From Fibrobacter succinogenes (GTDB lineage Bacteria > Fibrobacterota > Fibrobacteria > Fibrobacterales > Fibrobacteraceae), in NCBI GenBank assembly GCA_902800345.1, contig CADCDO010000039.1, positions 1 through 51,478 of the forward strand: a stretch of 51,478 nt of DNA, in the 5' to 3' direction. The notes under the pieces were generated by a model that saw only the letters and a program-made list of their open reading frames with translations, searched no databases and was not told where the DNA came from. Shown here in pieces: positions 1 through 8,560 of the stretch (position 1 is its first letter; the number at the start of each line of letters is the position of its first letter). Both the position numbers and the translations under genes were made by a program.

Positions 1-328
1 ACTTCGCCGTATCCGAGGCTCTCTCGCCAAAGTCTTTTCTAGGTAACCAAATAGAATCCTTTGTAATGTAATCAAAGGGAGTCCTTTTAAAAGCAAGCAC
101 ACGATCTATAAGATGCATACCATAATCCAAATCATGCTTTAACCCCCCATAGCAATAACGGTACGAGTAGATATAGACCCCGTTTAGATTATCGTTTGTC
201 TCCAGATGAACCAAGGAATCAGGTCCAAAAACATAATAGTCATTATTGCCCATCATGGTAAAACTATCCCATGTTCTACCCCAAACGATTGCAGAAAGGC
301 ATAAAAGTAATAAGGCTATTTTTTTCAT
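1..328 (-). CDS. Secreted protein, partial at the window edge
   Basis: This reading frame starts at an ATG at 328 and runs off the left edge without a stop, so about 109 residues are visible. A good Shine-Dalgarno (AGGAGAA) sits just upstream. The N-terminus (MKKIALLLLCLSAIVWG) is a signal peptide. The visible part has the pattern N-x-NGVYIY...C...DSIW, which resembles DGIYLY...C...DSIW in the three paralogues at 1043-3681, so it may be a divergent member of the same family (inference). Its upstream region (347-426) is repeated almost exactly at 3781-3860. Function is unknown; export to periplasm or surface is likely. Confidence 0.7.
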   Translation of the reverse strand, partial: MKKIALLLLCLSAIVWGRTWDSFTMMGNNDYYVFGPDSLVHLETNDNLNGVYIYSYRYCYGGLKHDLDYGMHLIDRVLAFKRTPFDYITKDSIWLPRKDFGERASDTAK

Positions 329-346
329 TTTATTCTCCTTTCTTCT

Positions 347-426
347 TCGTCATCACTATCCAATATAATCTTTAAATACCTCGTGCTGACGGGAACCTGC
401 TGATTCGCCAGGGAATTTCGTGTAAA
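347..426. repeat. 80-bp direct repeat, copy 1
   Basis: This block matches 3781-3860 at a constant offset of 3434 bp with only a few mismatches near its right end. The two copies bracket the cluster of small secreted-protein genes. It lies directly upstream of the partial gene starting at 328 and, read on the minus strand, contains a TATATT -10-like element, so it may be a duplicated promoter region. Confidence 0.8.
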
Positions 427-451
427 AAAAGCCCCGGTTTTTTGCCGAGGC
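424..451 (-). terminator. Rho-independent terminator
   Basis: On the minus strand a 7-bp stem (GCCTCGG with CCGGGGC, one G-T pair) and a CAAAAAA loop are followed by seven Ts. It lies about 90 bases beyond the stop of the 165-residue gene at 544 and probably ends that transcript. Confidence 0.75.
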
Positions 452-543
452 ACTTATAGGAAACCCGTAACATTCCTTCAACCATATCTTTGGCTATTGC
501 CATTATCACTATCGAGTACAATTTTTGAAACCAGTCATTTCAA

Positions 544-1041
544 TTAGTTTTGTTGTTGCGGAACTATTTGATATCTGGTGAGTCCCAATATTCTTACGCT
601 ATTTTCAGTCTCATCACCACTAATCTGATGATAAACAACACGAATCTTAAATCTTTCGTTAGATGCATTTATAAGGAAAGCCGTATTCATAGCGACAACC
701 AAGCCACTGACATTATCAACCGGGCCCTCTTGCAAATAGGGTTGCAAATAAGACAAGGGGATTGAACTACCATCGTTTTTTACATGGTTCGCGACAAAAT
801 GCGTAGATTCAAGTTCAGAGCAATCCTGATTTTTGCCTAAAATAAACCGCACACCCCCCGAAGATTCCATAGAAAGCTGACAAACATAACCCACATTATA
901 GCACGTCCCTTCAAGAAGATTTGGATCATAATTTACTGTGGACGCATTCGGGGCTGTATCAGGATTTGGGTTACATTTTTCTGATGATTGAGCGAAGCAA
1001 ATCGCAGAAATTGCCAATATGGCAAGGATGATTCTTTTCAT
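544..1041 (-). CDS. Small secreted protein of unknown function
   Basis: The product is 165 residues with a clear signal peptide (MKRIILAILAISAICFA) and several cysteines in the mature part (KC near residue 23, CYNVGYVC around 48, C near 75), which suggests disulfides in an exported protein. The ATG lies one base after the stop of the upstream paralogue gene, and its Shine-Dalgarno (AAGGAA) is inside that gene's end, so the two are probably translated from one message. A terminator follows at 424-451. I do not recognise the family. Confidence 0.7.
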   Translation of the reverse strand: MKRIILAILAISAICFAQSSEKCNPNPDTAPNASTVNYDPNLLEGTCYNVGYVCQLSMESSGGVRFILGKNQDCSELESTHFVANHVKNDGSSIPLSYLQPYLQEGPVDNVSGLVVAMNTAFLINASNERFKIRVVYHQISGDETENSVRILGLTRYQIVPQQQN

Positions 1042-1042
1042 G

Positions 1043-1876
1043 CTAGTGGTTTCCTTTCAGTTGAAGCGTTGGTTGTTTTTTATTCTGGATGACAATGTTC
1101 GAAGAGTTTTTGGTTGCGGGGATGCCGTTGACCTTGTACAACGGGCATATATCGCTATTTAGTTTGTAAACCGTTCGATCTATAGGACGTAAAAACTCTT
1201 CGTCATCGTCAATTTCTGCGCACATTTGGCACCCCCTCCCACGAGTCACCATTCTATACGGATCAGGAATCGAATCAAAAACATACCGACCTTCTTTATT
1301 GTAAAAACATCCTATTTCAAAGAAACATGATCTTTCGTCTATCCCACAAAAAGCCACTACCGAATCCCCCCTTTGGTACAGAATATAAAAAGTGGCGTTA
1401 GTTGAATCATACGCAGTATTTATCTCCGATTCATAAGGTCTATAACTATTCACCAAATACTGCTCACGAGACGAATCGAATTCCAGTTTCGTGAATTTTT
1501 CCAATGTAAGAGGTTTCCCTTTTTTCAATTCGGAATTTATCGAATCCTTATCAAAAAAATCCATAAGGACCCATATACTGTCATTCCGGCTTCCGGCCAT
1601 GTTTTTCCCAATGTATAATCTTAAAAGGTAATGATAAACACTATCCGAATCAATATACAGATCAGCACAAACTCTGTGGTCCACGTACAGATAAATTCCG
1701 TCAACGGAATCTTTTGACGAAAGAGAAATTTCGTACCCCCATTTATTGCTTAGATTTGTTATATCAAAATAACCTTTGTTCAATACAGTAGCAGCAACCA
1801 TACTACTGTCAACTGCAAAAGCAGAACCGGCAAAAGCCAATAAAATTGTCAAGAGAACGCAATGGATTCGATTCAT
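1043..1876 (-). CDS. Secreted paralogue A of a tandem triplet
   Basis: This 277-residue protein has a signal peptide (MNRIHCVLLTILLAFAGSAFA). The ATG at 1876 is preferred over an in-frame GTG six bases earlier because AAGGAG is correctly spaced only for the ATG. The mature protein has a conserved DGIYLYV segment near residue 60, a C..C pair (GCQMC) near 220, an acidic DDDEEF stretch and a Lys-rich C-terminal tail (IQNKKQPTLQLKG). It is highly similar to the next two genes, and the intergenic DNA is also repeated, so the cluster arose by tandem duplication. Export is likely; function is unknown. Confidence 0.75.
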   Translation of the reverse strand: MNRIHCVLLTILLAFAGSAFAVDSSMVAATVLNKGYFDITNLSNKWGYEISLSSKDSVDGIYLYVDHRVCADLYIDSDSVYHYLLRLYIGKNMAGSRNDSIWVLMDFFDKDSINSELKKGKPLTLEKFTKLEFDSSREQYLVNSYRPYESEINTAYDSTNATFYILYQRGDSVVAFCGIDERSCFFEIGCFYNKEGRYVFDSIPDPYRMVTRGRGCQMCAEIDDDEEFLRPIDRTVYKLNSDICPLYKVNGIPATKNSSNIVIQNKKQPTLQLKGNH

Positions 1877-1972
1877 TTTCACTCTCCTTTCTCCATTAGC
1901 TAATATAATCTTTTATTTTTTCATCAGTAAAATCCAATAAATGCAAAAAGCGAACGTGGCGGGCAAACCCGT

Positions 1973-2803
1973 TTACTCGTTTCCTTTCAATTGAAGCTTT
2001 GGTTGTTTTTTATTCTGGATGACAATATTCGAAGAGTTTTGGGACGCAGGGATGCCGTTGACCTTGTACAACGGGCATATATCGCTATTTAGTTTGTAAA
2101 CCGCTCGATCTATAGGACGTAAAAACTCTTCATCATCGTCAATTTCTTCACCGCACATTGGGCATCCCATCCCGTAAGTCATTGTCAACGGATCAGGAAT
2201 CGAATCAAATATAAACAAGCCGTCATTATTGTAAAAACATCCTATTTGATAATAACAACTTCCATCTTTTATTCCACAAAAAGCCGCTACCGAATCACCG
2301 CTCTGGTACAGGATATAAAAAGTTCCATAAATCGGTTTCTTTGTTACATTAATTTCCGCTTCTGAAGGTCTATGGCTTTTCACCAAATACTGCTCACGGG
2401 ACGAATCGAATTCCAGTTTCGTAAAATAGTCCAAACTGAGGGGATTCCCCTTTCTTAATTCGGAATTTATCGAATCCTGATCCAAGGAGCCCGTAAAGAC
2501 CCATATGCTGTCATTACGGCCACCAGCCATGTTTTTCCCAATATATAATCTTAAAAGGTAATGATAAACACCATCCGAATCAATATACCGATTAGCACAA
2601 AAACCAAATTCCGCAAACAGATAAATGCCATCCACGGAATCCTTCGTTGGATGGGATATCGGAGAGCCCCATTTATTGCTTAGATTCATTATATCAAAAT
2701 AACCATTCCTCAATGCAGTGGCTGCAGCAGTGGAATCTACGGCAAATGCAGAACCGGCAAAAGCCAGTAAAAATGTCAAGAGAACGCAATGGGTTCGATT
2801 CAT
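1973..2803 (-). CDS. Secreted paralogue B of a tandem triplet
   Basis: At 276 residues, this is the middle copy. It has the same signal peptide and C-terminal tail as its neighbours. It differs most in the central part, where a T-K-K-P-I-Y-G stretch replaces the AYDSTNA stretch of the other copies, and the C..C pair reads GCPMC. The ATG at 2803 follows AAGGAGAG with proper spacing. The upstream region has a TATATT element on the minus strand shared with the other copies, so each copy may have its own promoter. Function is unknown. Confidence 0.75.
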   Translation of the reverse strand: MNRTHCVLLTFLLAFAGSAFAVDSTAAATALRNGYFDIMNLSNKWGSPISHPTKDSVDGIYLFAEFGFCANRYIDSDGVYHYLLRLYIGKNMAGGRNDSIWVFTGSLDQDSINSELRKGNPLSLDYFTKLEFDSSREQYLVKSHRPSEAEINVTKKPIYGTFYILYQSGDSVAAFCGIKDGSCYYQIGCFYNNDGLFIFDSIPDPLTMTYGMGCPMCGEEIDDDEEFLRPIDRAVYKLNSDICPLYKVNGIPASQNSSNIVIQNKKQPKLQLKGNE

Positions 2804-2925
2804 TTTCACTCTCCTTTCTCCATTAGCTAATATAATCTTTAACTTTAGATTTGCACCGGACCAAAATTTTTTTCACCAGTAAAATCCAATAAATGCAAAA
2901 AAACGAACGTAGCGAGCAAACCCGC

Positions 2926-3681
2926 TTACTCATTTCCTTTGAGCTTGAGTTTCGGTTGTTTTTTATTCTGGATGAAAACCGCTCGATCTATAGGACGTAA
3001 AAACTCTTCGTCATCTTCTTCTCCACACAATATGCATCCTCTCCCAAGAGTAACCATTTCATACGGATCAGGAATCGAATCAAAAACATACCGGCCTTCT
3101 TTATTGTAAAAACATCCTATTTTATAAAAACATGACCATTTATCAATTCCACAAAAAGCCGCTACCGAATCACCCATCTGGTACAGAATATAAAAAATGG
3201 CATTAGTTGAATCATACGCGGCATTTATCTCCGATTCATAAGGTCTATAACTATTCACCAAATACTGCTCACGGGACGAATCGAATTCCAGTTTTGTAAA
3301 TTTATCCAAACTGAGGGGATTCCCTTTTTTCAATTCGGAATTAATCGAATCCTTATCAAAAAAATCCATAAGGACCCATATACTGTCATTCCGGCTGCCA
3401 GCCATGTTTTTCCCAATGTATAATCTTAAGAGATAATGAATAACTCCACGTGAATCCATATACGGATCAGCGCAATAACCGTGTTCCACGTACAAATAAA
3501 TTCCGTCAACGGAATCTTTTGACGAAAGAGAAATTTCGTACCCCCATTCATCGCTTAGATTTGTTATATCAAAATACCCTTTTTCCAATACAGTTGCAGC
3601 AACCATATTACTGTCAACTGCAAAAGCAGAACCGGCAAAAGCCAGTAAAATCGTCAAGAGAACGCAATGGATTCGATTCAT
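2926..3681 (-). CDS. Secreted paralogue C with internal deletion
   Basis: This third copy is 251 residues, about 25 shorter than its siblings. The signal peptide, DGIYLYV segment and C..C pair (GCILC) are present. After PIDRAV the sequence jumps directly to the terminal IQNKKQP tail, because about 75 bp present in the other two genes is missing in frame. The lost part contains the segment CPLYKVNGIP. The gene remains open, so the loss is tolerated or the copy has diverged. Its own promoter region differs from those of the two other copies. Confidence 0.7.
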   Translation of the reverse strand: MNRIHCVLLTILLAFAGSAFAVDSNMVAATVLEKGYFDITNLSDEWGYEISLSSKDSVDGIYLYVEHGYCADPYMDSRGVIHYLLRLYIGKNMAGSRNDSIWVLMDFFDKDSINSELKKGNPLSLDKFTKLEFDSSREQYLVNSYRPYESEINAAYDSTNAIFYILYQMGDSVAAFCGIDKWSCFYKIGCFYNKEGRYVFDSIPDPYEMVTLGRGCILCGEEDDEEFLRPIDRAVFIQNKKQPKLKLKGNE

Positions 3682-3780
3682 TTTCACTCTCCTTTCTTAT
3701 ATGGTGGGAATAGCACCTGCAACACCCCATAAGGGACATGTTCCACGTTGGTGATGGAATAACCCCATCCCTGACTGTCG

Positions 3781-3860
3781 TCGTCATCACTATCCAATAT
3801 AATCTTTAAATACCTCGTGCTGACGGGAACCTGCTAATTTGCTAGTAAATTTCGTGTAAA
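3781..3860. repeat. 80-bp direct repeat, copy 2
   Basis: Near-identical to 347-426. It sits about 100 bases upstream of the third paralogue start, at the outer edge of the secreted-protein cluster. Confidence 0.8.
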
Positions 3861-4118
3861 CATTTCGCTTAAGTCACTGGATCCTTCCTCCTTACAGTCG
3901 TCAGGATGACGCCCCTAAGCTCTAAGTTCTCGCTCCCTCCAGGATGACAGCGCACAGAGCATTACTGGATTCCCCAAAGCGTAGCGACCCCACAGGGCGA
4001 AGCCCGAGCCCATAGCCCATTCCTTCACTGGATTCTTCCTCCTTACAGTCGTCAGAATGACGGTCACGGCCTACTAATACTATATTTCCTTTGAATTGAA
4101 AAAATTTATGGAGCTTTT
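3861..4118. repeat. Extragenic REP-like sequence
   Basis: This stretch holds no convincing gene. Two near-identical 37-bp direct repeats lie at 3875-3911 and 4026-4062, beginning CACTGGAT and ending in the GTCGTCAG/GATGACG type of sequence. Related pieces between them look like degenerate extragenic palindromes. The last 40 bases carry the Shine-Dalgarno (GGAG at 4110) of the following gene. Confidence 0.6.
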
Positions 4119-5062
4119 ATGCGTTGCTTAGTTACCGGTGGTGCGGGATTCCTAGGAAGTCACCTTTGCGAAAGACTTTTGAATGACGGACACGAAGTCA
4201 TCTGCCTGGACAATTATTTTACAGGTAGAATGGCGAATGTAGCCCATCTGCGAGACAACCGCAACTTCGAGCTCATCCGTCACGACGTGACCGAACCGAT
4301 TCTTTTGGAAGTGGACCGCATTTTCAACCTCGCCTGCCCCGCAAGCCCGATTCACTACCAGTTCAACCCGGTAAAGACCATCAAGACTAGCGTCATGGGC
4401 GCCATCAATATGCTTGGCCTTGCCAAACGCGTCTATGCGCGCATCTTGCAGGCGAGCACGAGCGAAGTCTATGGCGACCCGGCCGTGCATCCACAGACGG
4501 AAGACTATTGGGGAAACGTGAACCCCATCGGCATCCGCAGCTGCTATGACGAAGGCAAGCGCGTCGCCGAGACGCTCTTCATGGATTACCACCGCCAGAA
4601 CAAGGTCACAAGGTCGATATCCGCATTGTCCGCATTTTCAATACGTACGGCCCGCGCATGCTCCCGAACGACGGCCGCGTCGTGAGTAACTTTATTGTCC
4701 AGGCGCTGAACGGCGAAGATCTCACCATCTACGGTGACGGTAGCCAGACACGCAGCTTCTGCTATGTCGATGACCTCATCGAAGGCTTTATCCGCATGAT
4801 GAACCAGGACAAGATTATCGGCCCGGTGAACATCGGCAATCCCGGCGAATTCACAATGCTTGAACTCGCCAGAGAAGTTCTTGACCTCACGGGTTCCAAG
4901 AGCAAGATTGTCTATAAGCCGCTCCCCGGTGACGATCCCAAGATGCGTCGCCCGGACATTTCTCTTGCCAAGGAAGCCCTCGGCTGGGAACCGACCATTC
5001 CGCTCCGCAAAGGTCTCGAAAAGACGATTGTCTATTTTGACAACTTGCTCAAGGCAAAATAA
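4119..5062 (+). pseudogene. uxs: UDP-glucuronate decarboxylase, frameshifted
   Basis: The product resembles UDP-glucuronic acid decarboxylase (short-chain dehydrogenase fold), which makes UDP-xylose in the cytoplasm. The first frame (4119 to about 4607) has the NAD site [10 protein letters not shown], the S-T-S-E-V-Y-G strand and the catalytic Y-x3-K (YDEGK). The remainder ([13 protein letters not shown] onward, [14 protein letters not shown]) is in another frame. The break is an exact 8-bp tandem duplication of ACAAGGTC (4600-4607 and 4608-4615). Removing one copy restores one 311-residue frame, the normal length for short bacterial UXS. The start has GGAG six bases upstream. It is either a real recent mutation or a sequence error; downstream codons show no decay. 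Confidence 0.85.
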
Positions 5063-5103
5063 CCTTGCGACATTTTCATAAAAAACAAAGTCTCTCGGAA
5101 GCG

Positions 5104-5937
5104 CTAATGGTTTTCGAGGTGTTTAACGTCGGTATTGAACATTTTCCAAAGCCTTGACGCAAACGGTGTCGCCCATTCCTTTTCAGGTGCGACGCGGCTT
5201 GTCGTCGATGCCGTGAACTTGGAATAAGTCAGCAGAACGAGTTCTCCGTAGCGGGCGTCCCACATGCTCCAAATAATTTGCCAGGTGAAACCGCCCTTTT
5301 TGCCCAAGTCCGGATCCATGGACACGTTCAACACAAGCGGAATCGTCAGATAGCGGATGCCATAGCGGCTTGCAATACCGTTCAGCAAGTTCGAAAGTTC
5401 AAAAGGCAACTGGCGCGCAAGCGTTTGTTCGACCCCATCGCGTTCTTCCCATGGGGACACATCATCAAGACGTTTCCCTTCGACAAACTTTTCAGAAAGG
5501 ATTACGGACGAGAGTTTATCGATATACGAAGAATCCGCATCGGGAACGCGCATTCCCACAATCATCAGGTCCCGCTGCATTTTAGGGAACGCCTTTGCAA
5601 ACAATGAATCTTCCACCCGTGCAAGGTCGAAATCGAGAGCGTCCGCGCTAAAGCTGTGGCACATTTTGCAATCCTCGGGACGTGAGGCGGTCACCTTGAG
5701 CGACGGAAAAACACCAACAACGGCGCTAGAATCTATACGGTCAAACGCCACCGGATTCCATTCGCGGTAAAACTTTTCGTCTGTAATTTTCAGTTCAATT
5801 TCGCCCTGCGTCCCGCATTCCGTGCAGGGAGCGTCGGTCATATCGTTTTCGGGAGCGCTGTCGCGCGAACCCGCACAAGCGACAAACAACGTTGAAGCAA
5901 ACAACAAAGCCGTGAACGACGAACGATTTTTTTTCAT
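5104..5937 (-). CDS. Putative lipoprotein
   Basis: This 277-residue protein has an N-terminal signal with a lipobox-like LFVAC around residue 20. The ATG at 5937 is chosen over an in-frame TTG six bases earlier because the GGAG Shine-Dalgarno directly abuts the TTG. Two C-x2-C pairs follow (CTEC near 38, CKMC near 92). The C-terminal half (SMDPD...FTWQIIWSMWDARYGELVLL) looks like a beta-rich domain seen in outer-membrane-associated lipoproteins. I cannot name a family. It is convergent with the uxs gene and shares the minus strand with dtd. Confidence 0.65.
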   Translation of the reverse strand: MKKNRSSFTALLFASTLFVACAGSRDSAPENDMTDAPCTECGTQGEIELKITDEKFYREWNPVAFDRIDSSAVVGVFPSLKVTASRPEDCKMCHSFSADALDFDLARVEDSLFAKAFPKMQRDLMIVGMRVPDADSSYIDKLSSVILSEKFVEGKRLDDVSPWEERDGVEQTLARQLPFELSNLLNGIASRYGIRYLTIPLVLNVSMDPDLGKKGGFTWQIIWSMWDARYGELVLLTYSKFTASTTSRVAPEKEWATPFASRLWKMFNTDVKHLENH

Positions 5938-5950
5938 AACCAACTCCGTG

Positions 5951-6388
5951 CTACTCTAGCATTATAGTAAATGGACCGTCGTTGACGAGGCTCACTTGCA
6001 TATCGGCACCAAATTTTCCAGTTTCAACGACGGCAACTTCTTTTTTGCACTGTTCGATGATGTATTCGTACAGTTCGTTCGCCAGCGTAGGATTACCGGC
6101 TCCGTTGAACGTAGGGCGATTGCCCTTGTTGCAATTGGCATACAACGTAAATTGAGACACGAGCAAGAGAGAGCCGCCGACATCCTTGATGGAAAGATTC
6201 GTTTTTCCGTTTTCATCGGCGAAAATACGGAGCGCAAGCATTTTCTTGATGAACCGGTCGGCAATTTCACGAGTATCGCCCTCGCCTACGCCAATCAGCA
6301 CAAGGAAACCTTTGCCGTCAATTTTTCCGACGGTTTTGCCTTCGATATCGACTTGAGCCTTCAAGACTCGCTGGATTAAGAATTTCAT
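5951..6388 (-). CDS. dtd: D-aminoacyl-tRNA deacylase
   Basis: The 145-residue length is typical for DTD. The enzyme hydrolyses D-amino acids wrongly attached to tRNA in the cytoplasm. Both family motifs are visible: SQFTLYA near residues 78-84, and the Gly-cisPro motif NDGPFT near 136-141 (most relatives have GPVT). The N-terminus MKFLIQRVLKAQVDI matches the usual start. The upstream GAGTG is only a weak ribosome binding site. The gene lies 13 bases upstream of the lipoprotein start, suggesting cotranscription. Confidence 0.95.
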   Translation of the reverse strand: MKFLIQRVLKAQVDIEGKTVGKIDGKGFLVLIGVGEGDTREIADRFIKKMLALRIFADENGKTNLSIKDVGGSLLLVSQFTLYANCNKGNRPTFNGAGNPTLANELYEYIIEQCKKEVAVVETGKFGADMQVSLVNDGPFTIMLE

Positions 6389-6416
6389 TTTTTCACTCGT
6401 TAAAAAATAATGGACC

Positions 6417-7478
6417 CTATCGAGCTTCGCTCTTCAGGGTGACGGGTTTCGAGGATGACAAGGTGTACGAAGCTTCAAAAAAATTCTGAATTTTCGCGGG
6501 GTCATTCGTGACGGTCAACGCCAAGCGCAACAGCACGGCCGCCTTCGCCGGAGGCAAATCGTAAGCAGCAATCGTGCCCGTCACAAGCAGCTGTTCCGGC
6601 ACAATGGAGCCACGATTGATACGGCTCGAAACGACAACAGGGACACTCACTTTCGCAAGCGCATCGGCCCAAGCCGAAGAAAACTCTCCCGCACCGGCAC
6701 CGGCAATGACGAGCCCAGCCGAGCGCTCCGCCGAAAAACTCACTTGTTCAACATCCGCATCGGCGTTGAAGTAAAGGACCGTAACGCGCGGCAATTCGCG
6801 CAAAGACGAAATGTCGAAAAGCCCATTACATACGTGAGATGAAGCTTGATGAATTCCCTCCCTATCGGTCGAGAATGACGAAAAAGCATCCAAATTATTC
6901 GCATGGACTTTTTGCACAAAGCGTGCGTCCATTAATTTGCCTGCAAATGCGACGTAAACTGCACTGGATCCTATCGTATTTCTATCGGGGTGGCACTCGC
7001 CTTTGCGGGCAAGACAAGTTGCAGGAGAAGATGACAAACTAACAGCGCTTTTTACGGCAAAGAGCAAATTTGCAGGGCCATCCGGTTCCGCAGCCGTCGC
7101 AGGCCGCATCGATCCCGTCAAAACGACCGGTTTCGCAACGTTCTCACCGGCGGCGTTTGCCCCCAGCGTCAAGCTCAGGAAAAAAGCGGTTTCTTCCATC
7201 GTGTCGGTCCCGTGCATCAGCACAAAGCCGTCAACGTCCTCCAACTGCGAAAGCGTCTTTATCCGCTTCGCAAGCGTTATCCAGATTTCAGAGGTGATAT
7301 CATCCGAATTGATGTTGCAAACCTGTTCCACGCGAATATTCGCCACGTTCTTCAATTCCGGGATGGCGTCAATCAGCGTTTGCGCTTCAATGGAACCCGA
7401 CTTGTAACCGATATCTTTACCCCGTTCGCCAGCGCCGGCAATAGTCCCACCCGTCGCTAGAATCACAATATTTTTCAT
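6417..7478 (-). CDS. L-asparaginase family amidohydrolase
   Basis: This 353-residue asparaginase/glutaminase hydrolyses asparagine to aspartate and ammonia. The first catalytic Thr lies in ILATGGTIAG (residues 5-14), and the second in the GFVLMHGTDTMEETA signature near residues 84-98. The GSMRP segment follows. No signal peptide is present, so a cytoplasmic location is likely. It starts four bases inside the end of the preceding peptidase gene (ATGA overlap at 7475-7478), and GGAG lies nine bases before the ATG. A type I versus type II assignment cannot be made by eye. Confidence 0.93.
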   Translation of the reverse strand: MKNIVILATGGTIAGAGERGKDIGYKSGSIEAQTLIDAIPELKNVANIRVEQVCNINSDDITSEIWITLAKRIKTLSQLEDVDGFVLMHGTDTMEETAFFLSLTLGANAAGENVAKPVVLTGSMRPATAAEPDGPANLLFAVKSAVSLSSSPATCLARKGECHPDRNTIGSSAVYVAFAGKLMDARFVQKVHANNLDAFSSFSTDREGIHQASSHVCNGLFDISSLRELPRVTVLYFNADADVEQVSFSAERSAGLVIAGAGAGEFSSAWADALAKVSVPVVVSSRINRGSIVPEQLLVTGTIAAYDLPPAKAAVLLRLALTVTNDPAKIQNFFEASYTLSSSKPVTLKSEAR

Positions 7479-8494
7479 CGCACGGACTCCAACAATTTTT
7501 CAGACGTGACGGCAAAATGTTTCCGCAAGGCCACATCAAATCCGAGTTGGTGGACATCCTGCATGCACTGGGCAAATTTACGGAACACCTCCTTGCCGCC
7601 ACCGCCAAATATCAGAAGTTCTTCGACCATTTTCTGGGAGTACCAATAAAGTTTCGTCGCCATTTCAGAACTATTGTGCTTTACGAACTGTTCTGTCAAC
7701 GTTTTGAGGTTCGGAGCAGCCCCTTTCGGGCGTTCGTCGTTGTTGTGCGACGCATCGATTACCTGCGCAATCCCTTCATTCAACCAAAAAGGCAATTCGG
7801 CACGGGTCATCGAACGTACAAATGCATGCGTCAGTTCATGGAATATCACCGGACGATAAACTTCGCGATACGCCATCATGTTCACGGGGATTCGCAGTTT
7901 TCCATCGAATATGGCTCCGACCCATTCCGGCCGCGGGCCGACTCCTTGATGTTCCTTTTCCTGATAAAGTACAACGCACATCTTGTTTTCTGGGACAAAG
8001 CCGAACAAATCGCTAAGGGAATCAAATGCCACTTCCAAAACAGCAAGAGCCTCCATCACGTCTTTCTTTGCCGGGGATCCATCGAATTCCAATCGAAAGT
8101 GCATCGACTTTTCGACACCGAGTTTTTCCATTTCTTGCTCCAGAAGGCTCGACTTTTCGACAAGATAATCCAGGTCCTTGTTCTTAAAATTCAACGATTG
8201 AATGTAATAGACACATTCCTTGTAACGTCCCTGCTCAAAGAGGATTCCCGCCAGGTGCAGTTGCAAATTCGTATCGTTCGGGGTCGCATTCAAAAGGGTT
8301 CGCACATTCTTTTCGGCACAATTCCAATCCCCTGCCGCAAGACAATCGTTCGTTTCCAAAATCAGCGTTTCACGGTTTTCAAAATCAGAAGACTTTTTCA
8401 AATACGTAATGAAAAAAAACGCTGCAAAAATAAAGCAGGTCAAAACAACGACAATCCGAGTCCCCATATAGGCTTGTTTTCCATTTTTTCGCAT
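7475..8494 (-). CDS. TPR and gluzincin (peptidase MA-like) membrane protein
   Basis: This 339-residue protein has one N-terminal membrane segment (about 12-30) and a TPR-like helical region (about 45-110). Its C-terminal zinc metallopeptidase-like domain carries HELTH near residue 220, followed about 20 residues later by FWLNEGIAQ, the glutamate ligand region of MA-clan peptidases. The catalytic domain probably faces the periplasm. A second possible start is the Met at residue 10, which has a GGAAAA sequence upstream. It is translationally coupled to the asparaginase gene and divergent from the TIGR02147 gene. The substrate is unknown. Confidence 0.75.
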   Translation of the reverse strand: MRKNGKQAYMGTRIVVVLTCFIFAAFFFITYLKKSSDFENRETLILETNDCLAAGDWNCAEKNVRTLLNATPNDTNLQLHLAGILFEQGRYKECVYYIQSLNFKNKDLDYLVEKSSLLEQEMEKLGVEKSMHFRLEFDGSPAKKDVMEALAVLEVAFDSLSDLFGFVPENKMCVVLYQEKEHQGVGPRPEWVGAIFDGKLRIPVNMMAYREVYRPVIFHELTHAFVRSMTRAELPFWLNEGIAQVIDASHNNDERPKGAAPNLKTLTEQFVKHNSSEMATKLYWYSQKMVEELLIFGGGGKEVFRKFAQCMQDVHQLGFDVALRKHFAVTSEKLLESVR

Positions 8495-8560
8495 GATAAG
8501 ATTAATCTAATAAAATTCCGTAAAAAATTTAAAGTATATTTTACGATGGTAGGTTTGGTT

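Noticed and set aside
4152..4592. Minus-strand frame opposite the uxs gene
   Set aside because: Antisense shadow of a well-supported coding sequence.
7517..8560. Long open frame upstream of the TIGR02147 start
   Set aside because: It is the antisense shadow of the peptidase gene on the minus strand; the conserved family N-terminus begins at 8561.
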